A DNA stretch of 64,000 bases from Haemophilus_A paraphrohaemolyticus_A (GCF_003253115.1 NZ_QEQF01000001.1:576222-640221); one strand, 5' to 3'. Shown: positions 25,541 through 35,341, counted from the first letter of the stretch. Program-made: numbers and translations. The notes: generated by a model from the sequence alone, not told the origin.

Positions 25541-26172
25541 TGAATACCTCAAAAATTACCTTAAAATACGCCCTTTTGCTTGGGCTTATTGCGTTGCTTT
25601 GCACCGCAGTTTCAACGGGCGTTTATCTGCTTACTAAAGGGAGAATTGATGAAGTAACGGCTAATCAGCAACGAGCTTTATTACACGAGGTTGTCCCACA
25701 GAATCATTTCGATAATGATTTGCTCGCAACCTGTAAAGTGGCAAATTTACCTGAAGCACCGCATTTAAACCGCATCTATATTGCAAAAAAAGCGGATAAA
25801 ACGACCGCTTACGCACTGCAAGGCACAGCACCAGATGGTTATTCAGGCAATATTGTGCTGTTAATGGGGATCGAGCCGAATGGTACGGTGTTAGGTGTGA
25901 GAACCTTGCAACATACCGAAACACCAGGGCTAGGCGATAAAATCGAAACCCGCATTTCAGATTGGATTTTATCTTTCGCAGGTAAGCTTTTTTCACTTGA
26001 AAACGAAAGTAGTTGGGCGGTAAAAAAAGATGGTGGGCAGTTTGACCAATTTACAGGCGCAACCATTACGCCACGTGCGGTAGTCAATAATGTGCGTGAA
26101 AATGCGAAATGGGTGATTACTCAGTTGGTGCAATATCCAGAGCTTGTCGAGAAATTAGAGGAGTGCAAATAA
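25540..26172 (+). CDS. rsxG: Electron transport complex subunit RsxG (RnfG)
   Basis: This 210-residue subunit has one N-terminal membrane helix (about 10-32) and a periplasmic FMN-binding domain. The covalent FMN attachment motif S/T-GAT is seen as FTGATITPRAVV near residue 175, and the ETPGLGDKI motif precedes it. The start overlaps the rsxD stop and the end overlaps the rsxE start (TAATG). Confidence 0.94.
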   Translation: MNTSKITLKYALLLGLIALLCTAVSTGVYLLTKGRIDEVTANQQRALLHEVVPQNHFDNDLLATCKVANLPEAPHLNRIYIAKKADKTTAYALQGTAPDGYSGNIVLLMGIEPNGTVLGVRTLQHTETPGLGDKIETRISDWILSFAGKLFSLENESSWAVKKDGGQFDQFTGATITPRAVVNNVRENAKWVITQLVQYPELVEKLEECK

Positions 26173-26861
26173 TGAATTGTCAAGAACAGCAAATTCCAGT
26201 CACTCAAATTGAAACGGAAGCAACGCCAACGCAAAGCGTGTGGAAAACGCTATTTATGGATGGCGTTTGGAAAAATAATAGCGCGTTGGTGCAACTGCTT
26301 GGACTTTGTCCACTTTTGGCGGTATCTAATAGCGTGATGAATGCATTAGGGCTTGGCTTAGCAACAATGTTTGTATTGATTGCCACAAATACTACGATCT
26401 CTCTATTTCGTAAGGTAATCCCTAATGATATTCGTATTCCGATTTATGTGATGATTATCGCCACCGTAGTAACCGCAGTGCAATTATTAATGAATGCATT
26501 TGCTTATTCGGTTTATCAATCACTAGGGATTTTTATTCCACTGATTGTGACCAACTGTATTGTGATCGGACGAGCAGAGGCTTACGCTTCAAAGAACAAT
26601 GTGGCACAATCCTCCTTTGATGGGTTTGCGATGGGATTAGGAGCAACATTAAGCCTTGTTGTGTTAGGCGCGTTACGTGAATTGCTTGGGCAAGGTACAC
26701 TTTTTGATGGTTTAGACTTATTATTAGGCGATTGGGCGAAATCATTACGCCTAGATGTGTTACACTTAGACTCTGGCTTATTATTAGCCATTTTACCCCC
26801 TGGTGCCTTTATCGGCTTAGGGGTAATGTTAGCCATTAAGAACTTAATTGATAAAAAATAA
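26172..26861 (+). CDS. rsxE: Electron transport complex subunit RsxE (RnfE)
   Basis: This 229-residue subunit has six helices and is homologous to RsxA (LLGLCPLLAVSNSVMNALGLGLAT and TNCIVIGRAEAYA). The longer frame from 26109 is discarded because ATG 26172 overlaps the rsxG stop like the other junctions. The first 27 residues are polar and Gln/Thr-rich, a modest extension. In E. coli nth follows rsxE; here lpxM does, overlapping by one base. Confidence 0.94.
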   Translation: MNCQEQQIPVTQIETEATPTQSVWKTLFMDGVWKNNSALVQLLGLCPLLAVSNSVMNALGLGLATMFVLIATNTTISLFRKVIPNDIRIPIYVMIIATVVTAVQLLMNAFAYSVYQSLGIFIPLIVTNCIVIGRAEAYASKNNVAQSSFDGFAMGLGATLSLVVLGALRELLGQGTLFDGLDLLLGDWAKSLRLDVLHLDSGLLLAILPPGAFIGLGVMLAIKNLIDKK

Positions 26862-27823
26862 TGACTGAAATTACAGAACAGAAAGGCTACACGCATAAAT
26901 TTTTGTGGCAATTTTTACTACCAAAGTACTGGAGCATATGGCTTGGTGTGCTAGTGTTGCTCATATTAGCGTTTGTGCCTTATCTATTGCGAGATAAACT
27001 AGCTGTTTTTGTTGGCAAAGTGGCTTGCCACTATTTGAAAAAGGAAGGCAACAAACAATTCCGTCGTTCAGATATTAACTTACGTTATTGCTTTCCCAAT
27101 TGGAGTGAAGACAAGCGGTTAAAAACGATTGAAGAAATGTTTATTACCGTAGCTCAAACAATGTTGGGCATTGGTGAAATTGCAGTGCGTTCGGTGAAAC
27201 ATCTGCAAAAACGGAGTGAATTTATCGGGCTTGAGCACATTTATCAAGCTAAAGTGGAAGGCAAAAATATTATTCTACTTGTGCCACACACTTGGGCAAT
27301 TGATGCATCTGGGATTATTCTGCATACACACGGAATGCCAATGGTTTCAATGTATAATCCACACCGAAATGCATTAGTCGATTGGCTCTGGAACGCAACC
27401 CGTGAGCGTTTTGGCGGACGAATGCACACACGTCAAAATGGGATTAAGCCATTTTTAGCAGATGTCAAAAAAGGGAATATGGGCTATTTCTTGCCAGATG
27501 AAGATTTTGGTAAGGAATTAAGTGTTTATGTCGATTTCTTTGCAACGGAAAAAGCAACTTTGCCAGGGCTAAACAAAATGGCTCGTGTCGCAAATGCAGT
27601 GGTTATTCCAATGTTTGCTACTTATCAAGCAAAGAAAGGCGTATACCAAATGGAAATTTTGCCTCCGCTAGAATTTTCGGGCACACCTGAACAATCTGCC
27701 CGTGAAATGAACAAAGTGATTGAATATTTTGTGACTAAATCGCCAGAGCAATATGTCTGGATTTTGCGTTTATTAAAAACGCGCCGTGATGGGCAAGATA
27801 TTTATAAAAAGAATAAAGAGTGA
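26861..27823 (+). CDS. lpxM: Lipid A biosynthesis acyltransferase LpxM (MsbB)
   Basis: This 320-residue inner-membrane enzyme adds a secondary acyl chain to Kdo2-lipid A from acyl-ACP. One helix anchors it (about 25-47) and the HX4D catalytic motif is HTWAID at 143-148. GMPMVSMYNPHRN, RFGGRMHTRQNGIK and FLPDEDFG are family blocks and favour LpxM over LpxL, although the two paralogues are similar and I cannot compare with the other copy. It is translationally linked to rsxE and followed nine bases later by the LetB-like gene. Confidence 0.9.
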   Translation: MTEITEQKGYTHKFLWQFLLPKYWSIWLGVLVLLILAFVPYLLRDKLAVFVGKVACHYLKKEGNKQFRRSDINLRYCFPNWSEDKRLKTIEEMFITVAQTMLGIGEIAVRSVKHLQKRSEFIGLEHIYQAKVEGKNIILLVPHTWAIDASGIILHTHGMPMVSMYNPHRNALVDWLWNATRERFGGRMHTRQNGIKPFLADVKKGNMGYFLPDEDFGKELSVYVDFFATEKATLPGLNKMARVANAVVIPMFATYQAKKGVYQMEILPPLEFSGTPEQSAREMNKVIEYFVTKSPEQYVWILRLLKTRRDGQDIYKKNKE

Positions 27824-27831
27824 GAGATTGA

Positions 27832-30501
27832 ATGAGCGAAAAATTAGATGTTCAACCCGCTAAGATTAGACAACCTCGCCGAATTTCCCCTTTCTGGCTT
27901 TTGCCGATTGTGGCATTTGCGATTGGTTGTTTATTATTTTTCCAAATTTTGCAAGAACGTGGGCAGATGATCACCATTCGTTTTAACGAAGGAGACGGCA
28001 TTACGGCAGGTAAAACAGCGATTCGTTATCAAGGCTTGCAAATTGGTGTGGTCAAAAAAGTCTATTTTGTAGATAACCTTAAACGTGTGGAAGTGGAAGC
28101 AGAAATTAACCCAGAGGCTCGTTCTGTACTAAAAGAGGGAACGCAATTTTGGGTAGTAAAACCAACCGCTTCACTTGCGGGTGTTTCGGGGTTAGATACC
28201 CTTGTTTCAGGCAACTACATTACGCTTAAACCTAGCGATGATCCCAATGCAAAAAGTGAAGATGAGTTTATCGCTCAAGATGAACCACCCGTGGCAATTG
28301 CGACTGATGGTGCATTGTTGATTAAGTTAGTATCGGATGATCTCGGTTCACTGACAACAGGCTCGCAAGTCTATTTCCGCAAAGCGCCCGTAGGGCAAGT
28401 AGCAGACTACCGTTTTAGTGCAGATCGTAAAAAGGTCGAGATTGATATTTTAATCAATAAAAAAGATGTTAGCTTAGTGAAGAAAAATAGCCGCTTCTGG
28501 AACATCAGCGGCGTGAACGTAAAAGCGGGAATGTCGGGCGTTGATCTCTCAATGGATAGCTTGGCTTCTGTGGTGATGGGCGGTGTTGCTTTTGATTCCC
28601 CAGATAATGATGAACCTGCTGAACAAGGGCAAAACTATGCGCTTTATCCAGATTATAAATCAGCAAAACGTGGCGTCGATATTCAGATTTTAGTGCCTAT
28701 GGATGATGGACTAAAACTGCAAGAGACAGGTGTGTTCCACAAAAATGTACAAGTAGGTTTATTAACTGATTTAGAAATTCCTGTTGAAAACGATAGCATA
28801 TTTGAAGAGCTACAGCCTGAGCAGAAGAAAGGAATGCTCAAAGGCACATTATTAATCGATCCGAATTATGTTCATCTGTTTAAAACAGAAACAAAAATTT
28901 TACTTAGAGAGCCAACATTTAGCTTAGATAAAGAGCAAATTAGTAAAATCGGAGAACTATTCCGTGGTGACTATTTTGATGTTTTAAGTGGTTCGGGTGA
29001 AGCAAAAACACAGTTTACGGTTGAAAAAGAAGAAGATTTCTTGTTAGGCTTACCGAATATGTTAGCCTTAACGTTTCAATCTGCAGAATCTTATGGTGTA
29101 GATGAAGGGCAAGGCATCTATTATAACGATGTACAAATTGGAGAAATTTTAAAGCGTAATCTCACCTTAAATAATGTGGAATTCCAAGGGGTAATTTATC
29201 CCGCATATCGCCATTTAGTTGGGCAAAATAGTAAGTTTGTCGCGATTTCTAACTTGGATGTAAATATCGGTTTAGACGGTTTACGTGTCAAAGCAGGTTC
29301 ACCAAGTGATTGGATCAAAGGTGGCATTCGTTTATTAGCAGATAAGCCTTCGGGCAAAGCAAAAAGTAAATATCCGCTTTATAAAGATGTAGATTATGCA
29401 GAACTTGGCATTGCTTCTAGTGAAAAATTACCAACTTTAACGCTCTCTACCAATACCCCTTCAGGTATTAGCCAAGGTTCGGTGGTGCTTTATCGTGATT
29501 TCCAAGTGGGCGAAGTGTTAAAAGTACGCCCAACAAAAAACCAATTTGAGGTAGATCTTTTTGTTGAGCCTGCTTATCGCCACTTAATCAGCGAGAAAAA
29601 CCGTTATTGGGTTGAGCCTGCTGTTTCTGCAGATGTTTCACTTAAAGGTGTGAGTATTCAAGCCTCACCGATTATGCGAACACTTAAAGGCGCGATTAGC
29701 TTTGATAACCAAGCAGAAAGTGGTAGTAAAACCCTTTTTGCAAGCAAAGAAAAAGCATTATCTGGCAATACTTACCTTACTTTAATTGCAAAAGATGCCT
29801 CCAAACTGACTGAAGGAATGGACATCAAATATATGGGCTTAACTGTGGGGAAAGTTGAAAAGCTAGAACTACAAAACGCAAAAAATCAGATAAAAGCGAC
29901 CGCTTATGTCGAAGGGCAATATTATCCATTGCTTGCTAAAGCAGGCAGCAAATTTAATGTAATCTCAACTGAAATTTCTGCTTCAGGTGTAAAAAACATT
30001 GATGCGGCATTACAAAGCTATATTAGCGTAGAGGCGGGAAATGGTAAGGTGCAAACGCAATTTACACTTGCTGATACTGATACCGTTAAAACCACTTATG
30101 GCAATGGTTTTCCTGTGATTGTGGAAACAAGTGATGCACAGGGCATTCAAGTTGAAGCCCCCGTTTTCTATCGCGGAATGCAGGTAGGGATTGTGAAAAA
30201 AATAAGTTTAAGTGAACTAGGCGATCGCGTCTTTATTCACTTGGCGATTGAAAATAAATATCAGCATTTAGTGCGCAATAACACCGAATTCTGGGCGGCC
30301 TCAGGTTATACTATGAACATTAGCTTGCAAGGTGTGAGCATGAACTCAGGGACGATGTCGCAATTATTAAATGGTGGTATCGCATTCTCAACCCCATCAG
30401 GCAGAGTAGTGCAACCACAGGCAAAACCAAACCGCCATTTCTTATTACAACGTAAAATTCCGCAAGAAGCCCCAGAGTGGGATCAAGGAATTGCGGAATA
30501 G
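27832..30501 (+). CDS. LetB/PqiB-type intermembrane lipid transport protein, seven MCE domains
   Basis: This 889-residue protein has one N-terminal membrane helix (about 20-42) and seven MCE (MlaD) domains in tandem, each recognisable by a YRG/YKG-like loop followed by VG-x-V (RYQGLQIGVV, YFRKAPVGQV, FHKNVQVGLL, YYNDVQIGEI, LYRDFQVGEV, KYMGLTVGKV, FYRGMQVGIV). Length and domain count equal E. coli LetB (YebT, 877), whose hexamer forms a tunnel for lipids across the periplasm. The usual partner letA (yebS) is not adjacent; the neighbour is lpxM. GAGA precedes the ATG. Confidence 0.9.
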   Translation: MSEKLDVQPAKIRQPRRISPFWLLPIVAFAIGCLLFFQILQERGQMITIRFNEGDGITAGKTAIRYQGLQIGVVKKVYFVDNLKRVEVEAEINPEARSVLKEGTQFWVVKPTASLAGVSGLDTLVSGNYITLKPSDDPNAKSEDEFIAQDEPPVAIATDGALLIKLVSDDLGSLTTGSQVYFRKAPVGQVADYRFSADRKKVEIDILINKKDVSLVKKNSRFWNISGVNVKAGMSGVDLSMDSLASVVMGGVAFDSPDNDEPAEQGQNYALYPDYKSAKRGVDIQILVPMDDGLKLQETGVFHKNVQVGLLTDLEIPVENDSIFEELQPEQKKGMLKGTLLIDPNYVHLFKTETKILLREPTFSLDKEQISKIGELFRGDYFDVLSGSGEAKTQFTVEKEEDFLLGLPNMLALTFQSAESYGVDEGQGIYYNDVQIGEILKRNLTLNNVEFQGVIYPAYRHLVGQNSKFVAISNLDVNIGLDGLRVKAGSPSDWIKGGIRLLADKPSGKAKSKYPLYKDVDYAELGIASSEKLPTLTLSTNTPSGISQGSVVLYRDFQVGEVLKVRPTKNQFEVDLFVEPAYRHLISEKNRYWVEPAVSADVSLKGVSIQASPIMRTLKGAISFDNQAESGSKTLFASKEKALSGNTYLTLIAKDASKLTEGMDIKYMGLTVGKVEKLELQNAKNQIKATAYVEGQYYPLLAKAGSKFNVISTEISASGVKNIDAALQSYISVEAGNGKVQTQFTLADTDTVKTTYGNGFPVIVETSDAQGIQVEAPVFYRGMQVGIVKKISLSELGDRVFIHLAIENKYQHLVRNNTEFWAASGYTMNISLQGVSMNSGTMSQLLNGGIAFSTPSGRVVQPQAKPNRHFLLQRKIPQEAPEWDQGIAE

Positions 30502-30526
30502 AAAGATTTATTATTAGGAGAGAATT

Positions 30527-31036
30527 ATGCCTTTATTAGATAGCTTTAAAGTAGACCATACTAGAATGAATGCTCCAGCAGTTCGCGTGGCAAAAACCAT
30601 GACAACGCCAAAAGGCGATACCATTACCGTGTTTGACTTACGCTTCTGCCGTCCGAATATTGATATTCTGCCTGTGCGTGGTATTCACACCATGGAGCAC
30701 CTTTTTGCAGGCTTTATGCGTGATCACTTAAATAGCGACAACGTAGAAATTATTGATATTTCGCCAATGGGTTGCCGCACGGGTTTTTATATGTCGTTAA
30801 TTGGTGCACTAAGCGAACAAGATGTGGTAAAAGCGTGGACAGCGTCAATGAAAGATGCGCTACACAAAGTGCCAGATGTATCGAAAATTCCAGAGCTAAA
30901 CGAATACCAATGCGGTTCATACAAAGAGCACTCTTTAGAAGAAGCTCACCAAATTGCTCGTGATGTGTTAGCAAAAGGGATTGGCGTAAATCGCAACGAA
31001 GATTTAGCGTTGGATGAGAAGTTATTAAATCCGTAA
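30527..31036 (+). CDS. luxS: S-ribosylhomocysteine lyase LuxS
   Basis: This 169-residue metalloenzyme splits S-ribosylhomocysteine into homocysteine and DPD, the precursor of autoinducer 2, and recycles SAM-derived thiols. The metal site is H54-x2-E57-H58 (HTMEH) with C129 (YQCGSYKEHS). The length equals that of H. influenzae and E. coli LuxS within a few residues. AGGAGAG lies seven bases before the ATG. It may be cotranscribed with the LetB-like gene, 25 bases upstream, and ends at a strong terminator. Confidence 0.97.
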   Translation: MPLLDSFKVDHTRMNAPAVRVAKTMTTPKGDTITVFDLRFCRPNIDILPVRGIHTMEHLFAGFMRDHLNSDNVEIIDISPMGCRTGFYMSLIGALSEQDVVKAWTASMKDALHKVPDVSKIPELNEYQCGSYKEHSLEEAHQIARDVLAKGIGVNRNEDLALDEKLLNP

Positions 31037-31067
31037 GAATCTAAATTTATATAGCAAGTAAAATATT

Positions 31068-31105
31068 AAGCGGTAAAATTCTTATCTAATTTTACCGCTT
31101 GTATT
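31068..31105. terminator. 13-bp-stem bidirectional terminator after luxS
   Basis: AAGCGGTAAAATT and AATTTTACCGCTT pair around CTTATCT; the right arm ends in an uptake sequence (ACCGCTTGT). It serves luxS and the converging ABC transporter gene. Confidence 0.85.
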
Positions 31106-31119
31106 ATTTAAAACTTCAT

Positions 31120-32967
31120 TTAATGCACATCATCATCCGCTAAAAAACCACCGCTTTGGTGTGTCCAGAGTTTGGCGTAAACACCACCTTGGGCGAGTAA
31201 TTCTTCGTGTGAACCTTGTTCGACGATTTCACCTTTATCTAACACGATTAAGCGATCCATCGCCATAATGGTTGATAAACGATGTGCAATGGCAACGACG
31301 GTTTTGCCTTCCATTAAGTTTGTAAGGTTCTCTTGAATTGCTACTTCCACCTCAGAGTCTAAAGCACTAGTTGCTTCATCTAATAAGAGAATTGGAGCAT
31401 CTTTGAGCATCACGCGTGCAATAGCAATCCGCTGGCGTTGTCCGCCTGAAAGTTTCACTCCTCGCTCCCCTACGTGGGCATCAAAACCTGTCCTACCTTT
31501 AGCATCTTGAAGATTCGGGATAAACTCGCTTGCAGCAGCTTGTTCAACGGCTTTAAGCATCTCTTCTTCTGTCGCATTTGGTCTGCCATACATCAAATTT
31601 TCACGCACAGAGCGATGTAATAACGAAGTATCTTGGGTTACCAAACCAATTTGTGAACGTAAACTTTCTTGTGTGATGTCGCAAACGTTCTGACCATCAA
31701 TGGTAATTGATCCGTTTTGAATATCGTAGAAACGGAGCAATAAGTTCGTCAGTGTTGATTTTCCTGCCCCACTGCGCCCGACTAAACCGACTTTTTCACC
31801 TGGTTTAATCGTTAAATCAAATTTTTTAAGCAATGGTTTACGTGGATCGTAAGCAAAATCAACGTGATCAAACTTGATTTCACCTTTGGTTACCACAAGC
31901 GGTTTGGCATCGGTTTTATCCACCACACTATGTGGTTTTGAGAGCGTTCCCATTCCATCTTGTACTGTGCCAATATTTTCAAATAAACGAGCGAATTCCC
32001 ACATAATCCATTGTGATAAACCTTTGATGCGTAATGCTAAAGCAGTTGAAGTTGCTATCGCACCCGCACTCACAAGCTCTTGTGACCAAAGCCACAAGCC
32101 AATGCCTGCTGTAGAAACGATTAAACTGATGCTCGTGAAGTTAGTCAATGTTTCAATCACTGTCACCAAACGCATCTGTTTATGCACCGTGACCATAAAC
32201 TCTTCCATTGACTCTTTCGCATAATCTGATTCACGATTGCCGTGTGAGAAGAGTTTGACTGTAGCGATGTTAGAATAAGCATCGGTAATTCGTCCTGTCA
32301 TGAGGCTTCGTGCATCTGACTGTTCTTGGGCGGCAAAAGCAAGTTTCGGCACGAAAATTTTAATGGTTAAACCAAGTGAAATAATCCATAAAATAAAGGG
32401 CAAAAACAGCCAACCATCAAACTGCAGCAAGATCACACTTGAAGTTGCAAGATAAACGGCAACATAAATCAGCATATCCGCACAGGTCATCACCACATCG
32501 CGCACTGCAAGGGCTGTTTGCATCACTTTTGCTGATACACGCCCTGCAAATTCGTCTTGATAGAAGCCCATACTTTGTCCAAGCATCAAGCGGTGGAAAT
32601 TCCAACGTAAACGCATAGGGAATACACCTTGCAAACTTTGGAAGCGGATACTGCTTGATAAAAAGACAAGTAGCACGCCTAAGATTGCGATGCAAAACAT
32701 TGTGATAATTGAACCGCCTTTCTCTGCCCAAAGTGCAGACGGGCTGAAGCGATTGACCCAATCGACCAATTCGCCCATAAATTGAAATAGAACCGCCTCA
32801 ATAATCCCCACGCTTGCCACCAAAATAGTAAGCAAAATCAGATAAAATCGCATTCCTGTTGTCGCATCATAAATGAAAGGGAGTAAACTTGCTTTTGGCG
32901 TTTTTGGTTGTTCGTTTGGATAGGTTTCGATTCTATTTTCAAACCAAGTGAATAATTTATTTAACAT
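31120..32967 (-). CDS. ABC exporter, fused membrane and ATPase domains
   Basis: This 615-residue half-transporter has six helices (about 30-340) fused to an ABC ATPase (about 370-600). Walker A is GRSGAGKST, the signature LSGGQRQRIAIA and Walker B ILLLDEATSALD; the H-loop is IAHRLST. It should work as a homo- or heterodimer. It resembles the multidrug/lipid exporter (ABCB/MsbA-like) group, but no ligand is apparent and it is not the usual MsbA, which pairs with lpxK. A terminator separates it from the NSS gene upstream. Confidence 0.85.
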   Translation of the reverse strand: MLNKLFTWFENRIETYPNEQPKTPKASLLPFIYDATTGMRFYLILLTILVASVGIIEAVLFQFMGELVDWVNRFSPSALWAEKGGSIITMFCIAILGVLLVFLSSSIRFQSLQGVFPMRLRWNFHRLMLGQSMGFYQDEFAGRVSAKVMQTALAVRDVVMTCADMLIYVAVYLATSSVILLQFDGWLFLPFILWIISLGLTIKIFVPKLAFAAQEQSDARSLMTGRITDAYSNIATVKLFSHGNRESDYAKESMEEFMVTVHKQMRLVTVIETLTNFTSISLIVSTAGIGLWLWSQELVSAGAIATSTALALRIKGLSQWIMWEFARLFENIGTVQDGMGTLSKPHSVVDKTDAKPLVVTKGEIKFDHVDFAYDPRKPLLKKFDLTIKPGEKVGLVGRSGAGKSTLTNLLLRFYDIQNGSITIDGQNVCDITQESLRSQIGLVTQDTSLLHRSVRENLMYGRPNATEEEMLKAVEQAAASEFIPNLQDAKGRTGFDAHVGERGVKLSGGQRQRIAIARVMLKDAPILLLDEATSALDSEVEVAIQENLTNLMEGKTVVAIAHRLSTIMAMDRLIVLDKGEIVEQGSHEELLAQGGVYAKLWTHQSGGFLADDDVH

Positions 32968-33002
32968 GAATTTTCTAAGATAGAAGCCCTAAGATAAAAC
33001 AA

Positions 33003-33022
33003 AGACGCACTATGATGCGTCT
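33003..33022 (-). terminator. Terminator after the NSS transporter gene
   Basis: AGACGCA and TGCGTCT pair around a 6-base loop; on the reverse strand the stem is followed by TTGTTTT. Confidence 0.7.
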
Positions 33023-33093
33023 ATGAAAATGATAAAAAATATTATACTTTTTTAAGCTGACTAAAAAAGCTTAAAATTTCGCCACTAATTTCT

Positions 33094-34449
33094 TTAAAGC
33101 GAATTAAAGAAAATCACCAGAATAATGACTGGAATCACAAATCTTACGTAATTAAACCAAAGATTTGTAAATGTCCTACCAGCGCCTAATTCTTCTTTGG
33201 CTTCATCTTTTAAAACAAAACCAACGAAAATAGCACTACCTAATGCGGTTAAAATAAAGAGAATATTACCGCTGATGTAGTCGAAAGCATCAAAAATGCT
33301 TTTGCCTATAATGGTTGTCTCTTTCCAAAGATTATCGCCTAATATAGAAGGAATATTTCCTAAAATGAAAATAACACCTAATGTCACAGCAATTGCTTTT
33401 TTACGCCCCATTTTCGTTTTTTCTTGTAAAGCGGTAATAATCACTTCATAAATTGTTAATGATGTCGTTAATGCAGCAACCACTAATAAGCCAAAAAAGA
33501 TGATCGCAAAGATCGTCCCGCCCCACATATTTGAAAATACGATAGGTAAGCTTTGGAAGACGAGTGTTGGGCCTGAATCAGGTGGAACACCAAAACTAAA
33601 GAGCGATGGGAAGATCATAAATCCTGCAAGTACCGCAATAATAGTGTTCATAATGCCAGTAATGGTTGCGGTTTTTACTAGGTTTTCATTTTTGTCTAAG
33701 TAGCTTGAAAGCGTAATTAACACACCGAAACCAAGGCTTAATGCAAAGAACACTTGTCCTAATACAAACACGAAAAGTTGTGGCGTGATTTTAGAGAAAT
33801 CTGGCATTAAATAGAATGAAATCCCTTCCATTGCGCCAGGTAAGGTAATGTTACGAATTACCATCACAAGCAAAAAGACAAAGAGAATTGGCATTAAATA
33901 TTTAACGGAACGTTCAATACCATCTACGATCCCTTTGACCAAAATGAAGTAGTTTACGATAACAAAAAGAAGCGTGTAGGCAATAATTCCCCATAGATTG
34001 TCGTGGATATTCTCTTTTAAGAAAGATGCTGTGTATTCCACATTAAGTGGCTGAGAAAAATCTAGTTTGCCTGTTAAAAGACTGCCGATATATTCAAGTA
34101 CCCAGCCACCAAGCACCATATAATAGGCAAGAATCCCGAAGGCCCCAAGCAAACCAGTATAACCTAAAATTTTCCAGCCTCTGGCAATTTTTTTACCATT
34201 TGCATGACCGCTAAACGCATCAATTGCATTCACTTTCATTCGGCGACCAATGACGTTCTCAACTAAGATCATCGGAATACCGATCACAATCATTGCAACA
34301 CAAAATAAGAAAACATAAGCACCGCCACCATTTTCACCGACTAAATAGGGAAAACGCCACGTTGCACCGAAGCCGACAGTTGCACCTGCAACGGTCATCA
34401 CATAAGCTAATCGGCTAGACCAAGACTGTCGTTCTTCTTGATTAGACAT
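33094..34449 (-). CDS. Sodium:neurotransmitter symporter (NSS) family protein
   Basis: This 451-residue membrane protein has eleven to twelve helices and belongs to the NSS/SNF family, which imports amino acids with sodium. Helix 1 is clear (TVGFGATWRFPYLVGENGGGAY) and helix 7 carries SLGFGVLITLSSYL. Where LeuT and most members have G-L-G-N before the WRFP or LRFP motif, this protein has G-F-G-A, so the Na1 ligand equivalent to LeuT N27 is Ala; the N21 equivalent is also Ala. TAGGAGA precedes the ATG at a slightly long spacing. The substrate is unknown. Confidence 0.88.
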   Translation of the reverse strand: MSNQEERQSWSSRLAYVMTVAGATVGFGATWRFPYLVGENGGGAYVFLFCVAMIVIGIPMILVENVIGRRMKVNAIDAFSGHANGKKIARGWKILGYTGLLGAFGILAYYMVLGGWVLEYIGSLLTGKLDFSQPLNVEYTASFLKENIHDNLWGIIAYTLLFVIVNYFILVKGIVDGIERSVKYLMPILFVFLLVMVIRNITLPGAMEGISFYLMPDFSKITPQLFVFVLGQVFFALSLGFGVLITLSSYLDKNENLVKTATITGIMNTIIAVLAGFMIFPSLFSFGVPPDSGPTLVFQSLPIVFSNMWGGTIFAIIFFGLLVVAALTTSLTIYEVIITALQEKTKMGRKKAIAVTLGVIFILGNIPSILGDNLWKETTIIGKSIFDAFDYISGNILFILTALGSAIFVGFVLKDEAKEELGAGRTFTNLWFNYVRFVIPVIILVIFFNSL

Positions 34450-34474
34450 AAAAAATAAAATCTCCTAAAACAAA

Positions 34475-34500
34475 TTTACCCTGTTCGGAAACAGGGTAAA
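34475..34500 (-). terminator. Terminator of the bamA-lpxA gene cluster
   Basis: TTTACCCTGTT and AACAGGGTAAA form a perfect 11-bp stem with a CGGA loop, 22 bases beyond the lpxA stop, followed on the reverse strand by ATTTGTTTT. It also lies in the leader of the NSS gene. Confidence 0.85.
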
Positions 34501-34521
34501 CCTGGATAAACACACTAAAAA

Positions 34522-35316
34522 TTAACGAATAATGCCACGTGTTGAGCGCTTGAAGAAATCAAGATAAACCGCAACCACAGGCTCTTTTAACGCCATTTCT
34601 TCTAATTCTGGTAAAATTTCTTCTACCGTTTTGCTTGACGTGTAGATTAACTTATAAGCAGCTCGAATCGCGTGCATTGCTGGTTTATCAAAACCACGAC
34701 GTTTTAAGCCTTCAAAGTTAATACCGAATGGGCGAGCGTGGTTACCTTGTGCCATCACATAAGGAGGTACATCTTGGCTAACCATTGAACCACCGCCAAG
34801 CATCACGTGCGAACCGATCACAGCAAATTGGTGAATCGCAGACATTCCACCTACAATTACAAAATCATCTAACGTCACATGCCCTGCAAGCGTACCGTTG
34901 TTTGCAATGATACAACGGTTACCAATGCTACAATCGTGAGCAATGTGGCAGTTAATCATAAATAAATTATCGTTTCCAACACGCGTTATGCCACCACCCT
35001 GCACAGTGCCACGGTGAATGGTCACGCTTTCGCGGATACGATTACGATCACCGATGATCGTTTTAGTCGGCTCGCCTTGATATTTTAAATCTTGGTTAAT
35101 TTCACCAATACTCGCGAATTGGAAAATATGGTTATCTTCACCAATCTCAGTAATGCCGTTGATCACCACGTGCGAATGAATTTTGGTTCTCGCCCCTATT
35201 TTGACATCTTTACCGATAACTGAAAATGGTCCGATTTCAACGTGAGCGCCAATTTGGGCACCTTCTTCTACAATCGCTAATGGGCTGATTTTTGCAGTTG
35301 AATCAATTAAACGCAT
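34522..35316 (-). CDS. lpxA: UDP-N-acetylglucosamine acyltransferase LpxA
   Basis: This 264-residue left-handed beta-helix protein transfers a 3-hydroxyacyl chain from ACP to the 3-OH of UDP-GlcNAc, the first step of lipid A synthesis. Hexapeptide repeats fill residues 5-190 and the catalytic His is in NCHIAHDC near 125. The C-terminal helical domain is present. The length is normal (E. coli 262). It is the last gene of the cluster; fabZ precedes it by 25 bases. lpxB, often next, is not here. Confidence 0.96.
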   Translation of the reverse strand: MRLIDSTAKISPLAIVEEGAQIGAHVEIGPFSVIGKDVKIGARTKIHSHVVINGITEIGEDNHIFQFASIGEINQDLKYQGEPTKTIIGDRNRIRESVTIHRGTVQGGGITRVGNDNLFMINCHIAHDCSIGNRCIIANNGTLAGHVTLDDFVIVGGMSAIHQFAVIGSHVMLGGGSMVSQDVPPYVMAQGNHARPFGINFEGLKRRGFDKPAMHAIRAAYKLIYTSSKTVEEILPELEEMALKEPVVAVYLDFFKRSTRGIIR

Positions 35317-35341
35317 AATAAACTCCCCTTCCTAATTTGGG

